DNA of 64,000 bases from the NCBI GenBank assembly GCA_023457355.1, contig JAEWLW010000068.1, positions 24,413-88,412 of the forward strand, given 5' to 3'. The DNA comes from Bacillota bacterium. Its GTDB lineage: Bacteria; Bacillota; Clostridia; Oscillospirales; Ruminococcaceae. Of this stretch, positions 16,504-24,274 are shown in pieces; the stretch's first letter is position 1; each line of letters begins with the position of its first letter. The notes beneath the pieces were generated by a model. The model was given only the letters and a program-made list of their open reading frames with translations. It did not search any database and was not told where the DNA came from. A program made the position numbers and the translations under genes.

Positions 16504-16902
16504 ATGTACGATAGCAAGCCTTATCTCTACGGCACAGGCCGCAGAAAGAGCTCCGTTGCCCGCGTCAGAGTTTATCCCGGCAGTGGCAGCATCACCATCA
16601 ATGGCAGAGACATTGACGATTATTTCGGCCTTGATACCCTCAAGCTGATTGTCCGTCAGCCCATGGCTCTGACCGATACCCTCGGCAAGTATGATATCAT
16701 CTGCACCGTCGCAGGCGGCGGCGTATCCGGCCAGGCAGGCGCCATCCGCCACGGGCTTTCCCGCGCGCTGCTACAGGTTTCTGATGAGATGCGCCCCATC
16801 CTTAAGAAGGCCGGCCTTCTCACCCGCGACCCGAGAATGAAAGAGCGTAAAAAGTATGGCCTCAAAGCCGCACGCCGCGCCCCCCAGTTCTCAAAGAGAT
16901 AA
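16504..16902 (+). CDS. rpsI: 30S ribosomal protein S9
   Basis: 132 residues. [18 protein letters not shown] at the N-terminus and the C-terminal [16 protein letters not shown], whose terminal Lys-Arg reaches the P-site tRNA, identify S9. It is co-transcribed with rplM and ended by a strong terminator. Confidence 0.99.
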   Translation: MYDSKPYLYGTGRRKSSVARVRVYPGSGSITINGRDIDDYFGLDTLKLIVRQPMALTDTLGKYDIICTVAGGGVSGQAGAIRHGLSRALLQVSDEMRPILKKAGLLTRDPRMKERKKYGLKAARRAPQFSKR

Positions 16903-16913
16903 TTTTTCTCAAC

Positions 16914-16952
16914 AAAAAAACCGCAGGAACGGCTTGTTCCTGCGGTTTTTTT
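16914..16952. terminator. Bidirectional terminator after rpsI
   Basis: A7-CCGCAGGAAC, a 5-nt loop, then the complement and T7. It ends rplM-rpsI and, in the other sense, the DsrE-like gene. Confidence 0.92.
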
Positions 16953-16999
16953 ATGTGTTTATATCTGCGCGGTTTACATGCGGTGCTCTGCCGCCGCGG

Positions 17000-17341
17000 T
17001 TACGGCTTGATATAAGCATACCCTTTGGCCTGCCGCTCAATAAGCTCAAGTACACCGGCGGGCACCACTTTTGTAAAAGGCATCAGGGAACCTGGCGCAA
17101 TGCCAAGCGCTTTTAGGGCATTGTTACATGCCACAAATGTGACGCCCTGTGCGTTCAACCGGTGCAGGGCGGCGGCAAAAGGGCTTTGCGGCAGCACATA
17201 ACCGGTTACCGCCTCGGCGTTGGCCACAACCTCCACATGCGCTGTTCTGGCATCGATCTGTTGCAGCAGATTTGAAACGTTTTTTAAAGTCAATTCCCAT
17301 TTGCCGGTTTCGTCCACATGAAACACAACGTTGTAGTTCAT
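17000..17341 (-). CDS. DsrE/YchN-like small protein
   Basis: 113 residues beginning NYNVVFHVDETGKWELTLKNVSNLL, with a central VEVVANAEAV and VTFVACNNALKALGI. That is the pattern of DsrE-family (YchN-like) proteins, whose conserved cysteine can sit in the 'vaC..al' segment as here. Several members relay sulfur; others have no known role. The ATG at 17341 is preceded by AAAGGGGGA at good spacing, so the longer in-frame extension is rejected. It stands alone between two terminators. Confidence 0.75.
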   Translation of the reverse strand: MNYNVVFHVDETGKWELTLKNVSNLLQQIDARTAHVEVVANAEAVTGYVLPQSPFAAALHRLNAQGVTFVACNNALKALGIAPGSLMPFTKVVPAGVLELIERQAKGYAYIKP

Positions 17342-17456
17342 CAACAGGATCCCCCTTTCGTCGACTGGGCTAACAGCTGGCCGCTTTTTGGATTGTAGCA
17401 CCATTTTGCAGGCGCGTCAAACAGGCGTAAGCATACGATCCCAATAGAATTGAAGA

Positions 17457-17491
17457 AGAGGCCGGACGCCGTTTTATAGCGTCGGGCCTCT
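17457..17491. terminator. Hairpin terminator
   Basis: AGAGGCCGGACGC pairs with GCGTCGGGCCTCT (one mismatch) around a 9-nt loop. It lies between the LysM gene and the DsrE-like gene and can end leftward transcription of the LysM gene's upstream neighbours or rightward read-through. Confidence 0.55.
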
Positions 17492-17545
17492 TTGTACCTG
17501 ACCAAGTCGCACATAAATGGATCTGTTTGGCATATGTATTATTTT

Positions 17546-17776
17546 TTAACGTCCGGGACGCAGGGGGATGTTGATCTGGGGCGGCATATTCTCAATAGAG
17601 CGCTGGAACTGTTGCACCAGCTCGAACGGGCGGGCGGGCACCTGAATGATTTGTCCTACATAGAGATTATAGGGGTTGACATTGGGATTCGCATTAATAA
17701 TTTCCTGAACCGTCACGCCATACATTTGCGAAATTTTATAAAGGGTATCGCCCGGCTGAATAACATAGTTAAGCAT
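17546..17776 (-). CDS. LysM-domain protein (SafA-like)
   Basis: 76 residues, almost all one LysM domain: YVIQPGDTLYKISQMYGVTVQEIINANPNV (split here over two stretches) ... YVGQIIQVPA. LysM binds peptidoglycan or chitin-like glycans. There is no signal peptide, which in clostridia is common for spore coat or cortex-associated LysM proteins such as SafA. The short tail (PFELVQQFQRSIENM) is not recognised. AGGTG precedes the ATG. It lies next to a CotF-type coat gene and a superoxide dismutase, fitting a spore function, which is inference. Confidence 0.85.
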   Translation of the reverse strand: MLNYVIQPGDTLYKISQMYGVTVQEIINANPNVNPYNLYVGQIIQVPARPFELVQQFQRSIENMPPQINIPLRPGR

Positions 17777-17930
17777 TTCAAAATCACCTCGATACCATCA
17801 TATGGCCGGAGGATTTCGATGGTGTCTGCTGATTGGCAGAAAATGCACACGCGCATTGCAGTTTGGCGCTTTATGTTGCCGCCAAAGGAAAACGCCCGCG
17901 CCGCCGTGTGAGGCTTTGCGGGCGTAAGAA

Positions 17931-18401
17931 TTATGAGTACATGCCGTTGGCTGACATGAAGTCATAGATTTGTTTGCCGTGTTGCTGCTCTTCCTTTTGG
18001 ATATGGTTGAGTGCATTTCGGATTTGCTCGTCTTTAAACTCAAAAATGCAGGTGTCATAAACCGAAGAGACATGCTTTTCCGTCGACAGGATATCGGCGC
18101 AGAAGAATTGGTCGCGCTGCTTGCCGGTTGGGTTGTTGCTGTAAGAGGAAGAGCCGCCGCTCCACTGCTGTTGGCCGGAGCCGCTCTGACCGCTGCCGCT
18201 GTTCATATTGGGTACGGTACCGCCCATAATCTGTTCAATGGTGTTCAGATGTCCCTGTTCGGTCTGGCCAATTTGTGAGAACAGGCTTTTGAGCTGGTTG
18301 TCGCAGGCCTCGGACGAATATTGCGTATACTTTTCAACACAAAGTTTTTCCTGAGATTTTAAATCTTCAAGAAGCATGGTTTCCTTTTGACTTAGCGTCA
18401 T
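17931..18401 (-). CDS. Spore coat protein, CotF family
   Basis: 156 residues in two ferritin-like halves. The first (KETMLLEDLKSQEKLCVEKYTQYSSEA... EQGHLNTI) and the second (DQFFCADILSTEKHVSSVYDTCIFEF... EEQQHGKQIYDFM) are joined by a Ser/Gly/Gln-rich linker (about 66-92). This is the Coat F layout of bacilli and clostridia. Three cysteines could crosslink in the coat. An AGGTGATTGATTT site precedes the ATG. Confidence 0.9.
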   Translation of the reverse strand: MTLSQKETMLLEDLKSQEKLCVEKYTQYSSEACDNQLKSLFSQIGQTEQGHLNTIEQIMGGTVPNMNSGSGQSGSGQQQWSGGSSSYSNNPTGKQRDQFFCADILSTEKHVSSVYDTCIFEFKDEQIRNALNHIQKEEQQHGKQIYDFMSANGMYS

Positions 18402-18562
18402 AAATCAATCACCTCGGCCTTATTATTCGGCAACAGGGATGAAATATGCACGATGTGGCAGCCTTACGGACAAAATTTTGATATCCAGGTTATTAACACA
18501 GGCATTCACGCAATCGCGACAAATTAACACCGCCGTAGAAACGCCGCTGCTGACTTATCGGG

Positions 18563-19210
18563 TTAAAAGGCGTTAAAACAGGCTATAAAATTTTTATTGG
18601 CGCGGTCCCAGTCGACAACATTAAACCAATCGTCAATATAATTGGCACGCATGTTATAATGCTTGAGATAATAGGCGTGTTCCCAAACGTCGATGTTCAG
18701 AATAGGGCAAAGATTATAGGGCAGCGGCGTATCCTGGTTGGCGGTGGTTATAATTTTGAGGTCGCCGCTGCCGTCGACCACCAGCCAGGCATAACCGGAA
18801 CCGAACACCGACAGAGCCGCAGCCTTAAAAGCGGCTTTAAAGGCGTCATAGCTGCCATAGGTTCTGATGATGTCATCAAGCAGCATGCCGGAAGGCGCCT
18901 TGGCGTTGGCAGCAGGGGTCAGGCCGTTAAAATAGAAGCGATGGTTATACACACCGCCAGCATTGTTCTTGATAGCCGTTCTGTTGGCGGGGGGCAGTGC
19001 CTCCGGCGGTGATACAAGTGCCTCCAGCGGCAGTTTTTGCAGCTCCGGATATCCTTTCAACGCTTTGTTTAAATTATCGACGTAACCCTGCAAATGCCTG
19101 TCGTGGTGAATCTGCATGGTTCTGGCGTCAATAAAAGGCTCCATTGCATCATAAGAGTAGGGCAGGGGCTGATTCTCAAATTCATAGAAATTATTCGGAT
19201 GGCTGCTCAT
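18563..19210 (-). CDS. sodA: Superoxide dismutase, Fe/Mn family
   Basis: 215 residues. Metal ligands are visible: the first His in TMQIHHDRHLQGYVDNLN (residue 35 or 36), the second in NNAGGVYNHRFYFNGL, and Asp and His in DVWEHAYYLKHYNMR. The tyrosine in NHRFYF replaces the usual aromatic NH.FFW pattern, a small departure. It dismutates superoxide to peroxide and oxygen. The start at 19210 (MSSHPNNFYEF) has GGGGAGAG 4 nt upstream. It lies beside spore-coat genes; clostridial enzymes of this kind can be spore-associated, but that is only context. Confidence 0.93.
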   Translation of the reverse strand: MSSHPNNFYEFENQPLPYSYDAMEPFIDARTMQIHHDRHLQGYVDNLNKALKGYPELQKLPLEALVSPPEALPPANRTAIKNNAGGVYNHRFYFNGLTPAANAKAPSGMLLDDIIRTYGSYDAFKAAFKAAALSVFGSGYAWLVVDGSGDLKIITTANQDTPLPYNLCPILNIDVWEHAYYLKHYNMRANYIDDWFNVVDWDRANKNFIACFNAF

Positions 19211-19383
19211 ATTACTCTCCCCATTATCATGATTGAATTTTTGACCCAAAACGGATTCGGCCCAAAGGGAGGCGCTTAAATTTTGCTGCCTGCACGATGA
19301 CCATCAATTAAATTTATTGAATGCGCGGCGTTTATATGCATAGAGCGGGCCAATAATAGAGGCAAAAGGAAAGGGGTGTCGGC

Positions 19384-20028
19384 ATGAGAATTCCAGATCA
19401 TATTGCACTGATCCCTGACGGCAACAGGCGCTGGGCAAAAAGCGCCGGGATGCACAAGCACGAGGGGTACAGCTACGGACTGCATCCGGGGGTGGCGTGC
19501 CTTAAGGCCGCGCAGCAGTATGGGGTTAAGGAGCTTACTTATTATGGCTTTACCACCGATAATTGTAAAAGGCCCCATGTGGAGGTGGATGCTTTTTCTG
19601 ACGCCTGTGTGGAGGCGGTACAGCTGATTAAACAGGAAAACGCCGATTTACTCGTGGTGGGCAACACGGAATCCCCTATGTTTCCGCCGGCGCTTTTGCC
19701 CTATGCCAAACAGAGAATTCCCTTTGGCACCGGCATAACGAAAGTCAATTTTTTGGTGAACTATGGCTGGGAGTGGGACATGGGGAACATGCATACCGCG
19801 TCGAATAATCGCAATACCATCACGCAAAGTCTGCGTTCCAAAGAGATTTCGCGCATTGATCTTGTCATCCGCTGGGGCGGGAGAAAACGGCTTTCTGGGC
19901 TGCTGCCGGTGCAAAGCGTCTATGCGGATATCTACACGCTTGATGAAATGTGGCCGGATTTTAAAATAGCACATCTTGAACAGGCGCTGGCATGGTATGA
20001 CCAGCAGGACGTCACACTGGGCGGGTAG
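19384..20028 (+). CDS. Divergent UppS-like cis-prenyltransferase
   Basis: 214 residues, shorter than typical undecaprenyl diphosphate synthases (~240-250). The first motif is good (IPDHIALIPDGNRRWAKSAG, with the catalytic Asp), as are GFTTDNCKRP and WPDF. The late motif reads RWGGRKRLSGLLPVQSVYAD where normal enzymes have R(T)(S/G)GE.R(L/I)SNFLLWQ.aY. The Mg-binding Glu of that motif is thus Arg or Lys. AAAGGGGTG lies before the ATG. It may be a second, specialised or inactive prenyltransferase beside a normal UppS elsewhere. Function is uncertain. Confidence 0.75.
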   Translation: MRIPDHIALIPDGNRRWAKSAGMHKHEGYSYGLHPGVACLKAAQQYGVKELTYYGFTTDNCKRPHVEVDAFSDACVEAVQLIKQENADLLVVGNTESPMFPPALLPYAKQRIPFGTGITKVNFLVNYGWEWDMGNMHTASNNRNTITQSLRSKEISRIDLVIRWGGRKRLSGLLPVQSVYADIYTLDEMWPDFKIAHLEQALAWYDQQDVTLGG

Positions 20029-20217
20029 ATTTGAACACCGGCCCCCGCCGGGGCAGGGCCAATGTTATCACCATTTCGGGCCCGTAAAAAAGACGCCGGA
20101 GTCACATAAAATTGTCGTTTTTTATCAAAGACTGTAATTTTATCATATTTAAGCGACAAAAAACAAAAAAATAGCTATTGCGTTCAAAGAAATGTAGCGC
20201 ATTGCACAATAAATCTA

Positions 20218-20244
20218 TTGACAAAATTTGAAAACCAGTATAAC
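20218..20244 (+). promoter_or_regulatory. Possible promoter of the SigH-like gene
   Basis: TTGACA (20218-20223) and TATAAC (20239-20244) are separated by 15 bp, shorter than ideal, 36 nt before the start codon. Confidence 0.4.
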
Positions 20245-20279
20245 ATTAGGACTATTGAAGGAAATAATTTGGAGGCAAT

Positions 20280-20837
20280 ATGGCGGTGGATTTGGAGCAG
20301 GACGATCTTGTACAAGCTGCCCGATCGAAGACGGCCGGAGAGCACAGGCTGCTTGAACGCTACCTGCCTTTGGTGCGCAGCCGCGCCAATGCCTTCAGAA
20401 AAAAGGGCCTGGAAACGGACGACCTTGTTCAGGAGGGCGTCATTGGCCTTTTATATGCGATTCGCGCTTACGACCACAAGGTTGGAACATCGTTTGAAAC
20501 GTTTGCATATGTTTGTATTACCAATCGTCTCCGCTCCTCCGTGGCTAAGGCCAGTCAGAAGCTGCAGACGGTCAGTCTTGACAGTTATTCGCCATTTGAA
20601 GAAAGTTTTTGGAACACCACGCAGGAAGAGGATCCGCAGGAAATTGTTATCAGCCGCGAGCAATTTGGCCAGTGGCTGCAAAGGGTGGAAACCTGCCTAT
20701 CCGATTTTGAGCATCAGGTTATTCGCTATTATCTGGCCGGGTATTCTTATCAGGAGATTGCCCAGCTGCTCCAGAGCACCACAAAGGCAGTGGATAATGC
20801 ACTCCAAAGAGCCAGACGCAAACTGCGCAGGTTGTAA
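20280..20837 (+). CDS. Sigma-70 family factor, SigH-like
   Basis: 185 residues. Region 2 is clear: LLERYLPLVRSRANAFRKKG, LETDDLVQEGVIGLLYAIRAYD and FETFAYVCITNRLRSSVAKA. Region 4 is CLSDFEHQVIRYYLAGYSYQEIAQLL followed by STTKAVDNALQRARRKL, a helix-turn-helix; region 3 is absent. This matches the SigH (Spo0H) group, which in spore formers directs entry into sporulation, though small paralogues exist. The ATG has TTGGAGG 5 nt upstream. It is monocistronic or coupled to the zinc-ribbon gene 145 bp downstream. Confidence 0.85.
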   Translation: MAVDLEQDDLVQAARSKTAGEHRLLERYLPLVRSRANAFRKKGLETDDLVQEGVIGLLYAIRAYDHKVGTSFETFAYVCITNRLRSSVAKASQKLQTVSLDSYSPFEESFWNTTQEEDPQEIVISREQFGQWLQRVETCLSDFEHQVIRYYLAGYSYQEIAQLLQSTTKAVDNALQRARRKLRRL

Positions 20838-20982
20838 TGGCCGCATCATTTGGCGGCAAGTATCTTCTTTTCCCAGAATGTATGCCATTCGGCTACATAA
20901 AATAATACCCTTAGGTGCACTGGCGATCCCCTGGTCTCCGGAATGCTGCGGGTAAATCCAATCCATAAGCGAGGTAAAAGAA

Positions 20983-21261
20983 ATGTACGAAGACAAGACC
21001 TTAAAATGCAAAGAGTGTGGCGCTGATTTTGTGTTTACTGCTGGAGAGCAGGAGTTCTACGCGGAGCATGGCTTCGTCAATGAACCCCAAAGATGCAAAA
21101 AATGCCGCGATGCCCGTAAAAATGCTTCCAGACCGGAAAGGGAAATGTTCATTGCAACATGCGCTGCATGCGGCAAAGAAGCCAAGGTTCCTTTCAGACC
21201 TCGTGAAGACCGCCCGGTGTACTGCAGCGAGTGCTTTGCAAAATTAAAAGAACAAGCGTAA
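20983..21261 (+). CDS. Double zinc-ribbon protein
   Basis: 92 residues with four CxxC pairs: CKEC (9-12), CKKC (38-41), CAAC (60-63) and CSEC (81-84). The first ribbon (CKECGADFVFTAGEQEFYAEHGF ... CKKCRDARK, split) is the 'probable zinc-ribbon' domain common in clostridia, and the second is the CxxC-x-(D)RP-VYC type. Such proteins are cytoplasmic and of unknown role. A good terminator follows at once, so it ends its transcript. Confidence 0.85.
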   Translation: MYEDKTLKCKECGADFVFTAGEQEFYAEHGFVNEPQRCKKCRDARKNASRPEREMFIATCAACGKEAKVPFRPREDRPVYCSECFAKLKEQA

Positions 21262-21281
21262 GCCTAAAATCTGGTTGTTTG

Positions 21282-21319
21282 TGCACCGCAGGATCGTATG
21301 ATCCTGCGGTGCATTTTTT
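21282..21319 (+). terminator. Terminator after the zinc-ribbon gene
   Basis: TGCACCGCAGGATC, a GTAT loop, the exact complement, then T6. Confidence 0.92.
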
Positions 21320-21373
21320 GGCATCCGTCGAGAATTGTATTTCTATGGCTGGCAAAGTGGTGTCGCTTGTGGT

Positions 21374-21398
21374 ATAATAACCGCAAAACGGTTATTAT
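21374..21398. repeat. GGTATAATA palindromic repeat, copy 4
   Basis: ATAATAACCG and its complement flank CAAAA. The left part is identical over 17 bp with the repeat at 4529. It lies 105 bp before trmK and contains a TATAAT, so it may act as its promoter. Confidence 0.55.
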
Positions 21399-21502
21399 GC
21401 GCCTTAATGTCCAACGGCTCGCCATCAGTGGGGCTTGTTTCTTTTAGTTGGGCGGCATCGGGAACCGGTGTCAGATTATCCGGAAAAGAGAGGATTACAA
21501 AT

Positions 21503-22201
21503 TTGAGTGCGGTTGAAATACTTGATCCACGTTTGCGCAGCATTGCGTCAATGGTGCGCAGCGGCTCAAGGCTGGCCGATGTTGGCTGCGACCATGGTTA
21601 TTTGATTTGCGCCTTGATGCGCGACGGCCAAATAGACAGCGGCATCGCCTGTGATATCAATGAGAAGCCGCTGGATAAAGCGCGCAATGAAATTGAACGA
21701 CAGGGTTTAACAGATAAAATAGCCTGCCGCCTTGGCGACGGGCTTTTTCCATTGGCACCCGATGAGGTGGACGACATTGTCATTGCCGGCATGGGCGGCG
21801 AGATGATTGCGTCCATTTTAGAGCGCTGTACATGGAAAAGCCTGGCCAACAAGCAGTTTTTACTCCAGCCCATGACTAAGGCGCCATTTCTGCGCCACTG
21901 GCTTTGCACGAACGGTTATTGCATCTCGGCCGAAAAGGCCAGCGTATCCGGTGAACACGCCTATACCGTTATGCGCGTCACTTACACCGGCTGGCGGTGT
22001 AAGCTCAGCGAATATGACCTATACTGTTATGCGGGGGAACTGGCCTGTGACCTGTCGGAAGAGGCTCGCGCCTACCTGTGGCGCACGGTGTCTTCGCTCA
22101 AACGCCAGGAACGTGGGGTGGAACCTACCGACCCTGAAAAGGCCGCGCGGCTGCGCTGCCTGATCAATAAGCTGATTACGGTCATAGAAGAGGGGAAGTG
22201 A
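21503..22201 (+). CDS. trmK: tRNA (adenine22-N1)-methyltransferase TrmK
   Basis: TrmK (COG2384) methylates N1 of A22 in tRNAs using SAM. The 232-residue protein has SAM motif I (GSRLADVGCDHGYLICALM), a GIACDINEKPLDKAR motif, and IVIAGMGGEMIASILE followed by LQPMTKAPFLRHWL, characteristic of the family. I chose the TTG at 21503, 7 nt after AGAGGA and at the conserved N-terminus (LSAVEILDPRLRSIASM), over an upstream in-frame ATG whose extra 56 residues are not conserved in kind. It is nearly adjacent to rqcH. Confidence 0.9.
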   Translation: MSAVEILDPRLRSIASMVRSGSRLADVGCDHGYLICALMRDGQIDSGIACDINEKPLDKARNEIERQGLTDKIACRLGDGLFPLAPDEVDDIVIAGMGGEMIASILERCTWKSLANKQFLLQPMTKAPFLRHWLCTNGYCISAEKASVSGEHAYTVMRVTYTGWRCKLSEYDLYCYAGELACDLSEEARAYLWRTVSSLKRQERGVEPTDPEKAARLRCLINKLITVIEEGK

Positions 22202-22205
22202 GCCC

Positions 22206-23969
22206 GTGGCGCTCGACGGTATGATGCTCTCGCTCTTAAAGGCGGAGCTTTCACAGACGCTGATTGGCAGCCGGGTGGACAAGATTTATCAGCCCGTCAA
22301 GGAAGAACTGATTCTCGCTATCCGCGCCCGGCAGGAAAACCGCCGGTTGTTGCTGTGTGCCCACGCGGCGTCTGCCCGTGCGCATTTTACCGGTATTTCG
22401 GTTGAGAACCCAAAGCAGCCACCGATGTTCTGCATGCTGCTGCGCAAATGGGTGGGCAATGCCAAGCTTGTCGCCCTTCGGCAGCCCGGCTTTGAACGGG
22501 TGCTGTTTTTTGATTTTGAAACGGTTAACGACCTTGGGGATACCGTCATCGTAACACTGGCGGCCGAACTGATGGGCCGCTATTCCAATGTGATTTTAAT
22601 CGGGCCGGACGGCCGCATTATCGATTCGATGAAGCGGGTTGGAGCCGACCGCTCCTCGCTGCGCCAGATTTTACCCGGTTTGCGTTATGAGAATCCGCCG
22701 CCGCAGGAGCGGGTGGACCTGCTAACCGACGGCGTGCAGGCGGTTCTCAACGCGTTAAAAGCTTCCCCGCGGGATATCGATACGGCCAAGCTCTTGCAGG
22801 AGACGCTCTCGGGCGCTTCGCCGCTGCTGGCCAGAGAGTTGGTGCACCGTGCGCTGGGCGGTATTTCAACCAATAAAAGTGAACTTTCGAACACGCAGTA
22901 TGACGCGTTGGCCGCCGAGCTGGAAAGGCTTTGCTTCATGCTTAAAGAGGGCCAAACCGAACCGACCACTGTGCTGACGCCGGACGGCGCGCCGAAGGAT
23001 TTTTCCTTCATGCCCATTATGCAATATGGCAGCGCCATGCAGGTGCAGCGCTTTGATGAGATTTCCACCATGCTGGATGCGTTTTACGGCGAGAAAGACG
23101 CCGCAGACCGTATGAAGCAGAAGATGAGCGATTTTTCGCGCCTGATCACCGCGCGGATTGAGCGCATTGAGCGCAAGCTCGCGGCCCAGAAGCAGGAGCT
23201 GCTCGACTGCAAAAACCGCGACCAGCTGCGCCGCTTTGGCGATTTGCTGTCCGCGAATATGTATCAGCTGGAAAAGGGCATGAACCGCATCACCGTGCCG
23301 GATTATTTTGACGAGACGGGCGGGGAAGTGACCATTCCGCTGGATATCCGCCTGACGCCCGTCCAGAATGTGCAGCGTTATTACAAGGAGTACCGCCGCG
23401 CCGACACCGCTGAGAAGATGCTCAAAGAATTGATCGGGCAGGGCGAGCAGGAGCTCGCTTACCTCGACACCGTCTATGATCTGATGACCCGCGCGCGGAC
23501 TGAGGCCGAGCTTGCGGCCATTCGCGCCGAGCTGAGCGAGGGCGGCTATCTCAAAGCGGCTTCGGGCGGCAAAAAGCAACGGGAGCAAAAACTGCTGCCG
23601 CTGCAATACCGTTCGTCGGACGGCTTTTTAATTCTTTCGGGCCGCAATAACCTGCAAAACGAGCGGCTGACGTTAAAGGACAGCCGTAAGACCGATATCT
23701 GGTTCCACACGCAGAAGATTGCGGGCTCTCATACGGTTGTGGCTTCCGAAGGGCAGGAGGTGCCCAACCGCACGCTGACCGAGGCCGCCATTATCGCGGC
23801 CGTCAACTCCAAGGCGCGCAGTTCCGCCAAGGTGCCGGTGGATTATACCGCCATTAAAAATGTCAAGAAGCAGCCCGGGGGCAAGCCGGGCATGGTGATA
23901 TACGAGAATTTTTCCACAGCCATTGTGGACCCCGATGAGACGCTGGTGCAGTCGCTGATGTTGACTTAA
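22206..23969 (+). CDS. rqcH: Ribosome-associated quality control protein RqcH (NFACT family)
   Basis: 587 residues in the NFACT order: N-terminal NFACT-N (MALDGMMLSLLKAELSQTL, then GSRVDKIYQP), HhH, a long coiled coil (about 290-450), and C-terminal NFACT-R (ILSGRNNLQNERLTLKDSR, DIWFHTQKIAGSHTVV). RqcH binds obstructed 50S subunits and recruits tRNA-Ala to add C-terminal alanine tails that mark stalled peptides. It has also been annotated as a fibronectin-binding protein. The start is GTG at 22206, 5 nt after the trmK stop, with AGGGGAAG upstream. It ends at a strong terminator. Confidence 0.95.
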   Translation: MALDGMMLSLLKAELSQTLIGSRVDKIYQPVKEELILAIRARQENRRLLLCAHAASARAHFTGISVENPKQPPMFCMLLRKWVGNAKLVALRQPGFERVLFFDFETVNDLGDTVIVTLAAELMGRYSNVILIGPDGRIIDSMKRVGADRSSLRQILPGLRYENPPPQERVDLLTDGVQAVLNALKASPRDIDTAKLLQETLSGASPLLARELVHRALGGISTNKSELSNTQYDALAAELERLCFMLKEGQTEPTTVLTPDGAPKDFSFMPIMQYGSAMQVQRFDEISTMLDAFYGEKDAADRMKQKMSDFSRLITARIERIERKLAAQKQELLDCKNRDQLRRFGDLLSANMYQLEKGMNRITVPDYFDETGGEVTIPLDIRLTPVQNVQRYYKEYRRADTAEKMLKELIGQGEQELAYLDTVYDLMTRARTEAELAAIRAELSEGGYLKAASGGKKQREQKLLPLQYRSSDGFLILSGRNNLQNERLTLKDSRKTDIWFHTQKIAGSHTVVASEGQEVPNRTLTEAAIIAAVNSKARSSAKVPVDYTAIKNVKKQPGGKPGMVIYENFSTAIVDPDETLVQSLMLT

Positions 23970-23971
23970 AC

Positions 23972-24009
23972 AAAATGCGTTAAGAAATCAGCTTTCTTAA
24001 CGCATTTTT
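23972..24009 (+). terminator. Terminator after rqcH
   Basis: AAAATGCGTTAAGAAA pairs with TTTCTTAACGCATTTT, followed by a further T, 3 nt after the stop codon. Confidence 0.92.
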
Positions 24010-24095
24010 AGTCCTTCCGGTTCCGTTGCTTAAGCGGTATAACCGGTATTTAAATGATTGGGCTGTGCAGCCGCTATAAATAAAACAGATGATTA

Positions 24096-24256
24096 AGAAC
24101 CTGTATTCACCGATTAAAACGACCGTATTGACGACGCATTTGCGCTGTGCCGTGTTATAGATGCTCGGAATACATCCATATTCCTGCGCTTTTTGCCTCG
24201 CCCAACACAAAATGCGTATGCCAACCCGGCATTTCTCATTGTTGAATACAGGTTCT
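24096..24256. mobile_element. Short repeat with 14-bp terminal inverted repeats (family 3, long form)
   Basis: Perfect 14-bp inverted termini AGAACCTGTATTCA (24096-24109; complement at 24243-24256) bound 161 bp. The interior parts TTAAAACGACCGT and CCGGCATTTCTCATT recur at 47706-47790, and ATGCTCGGAAT...CTGCGCTTTT recurs in the family-4 element at 49401. It is non-coding and immediately precedes the radical SAM gene. Confidence 0.7.
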
Positions 24257-24274
24257 GAAGAAGAGGAGATTCTC

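Noticed and set aside
22866..23606. 246-codon minus-strand frame
   Set aside because: Antisense to rqcH, no start site.
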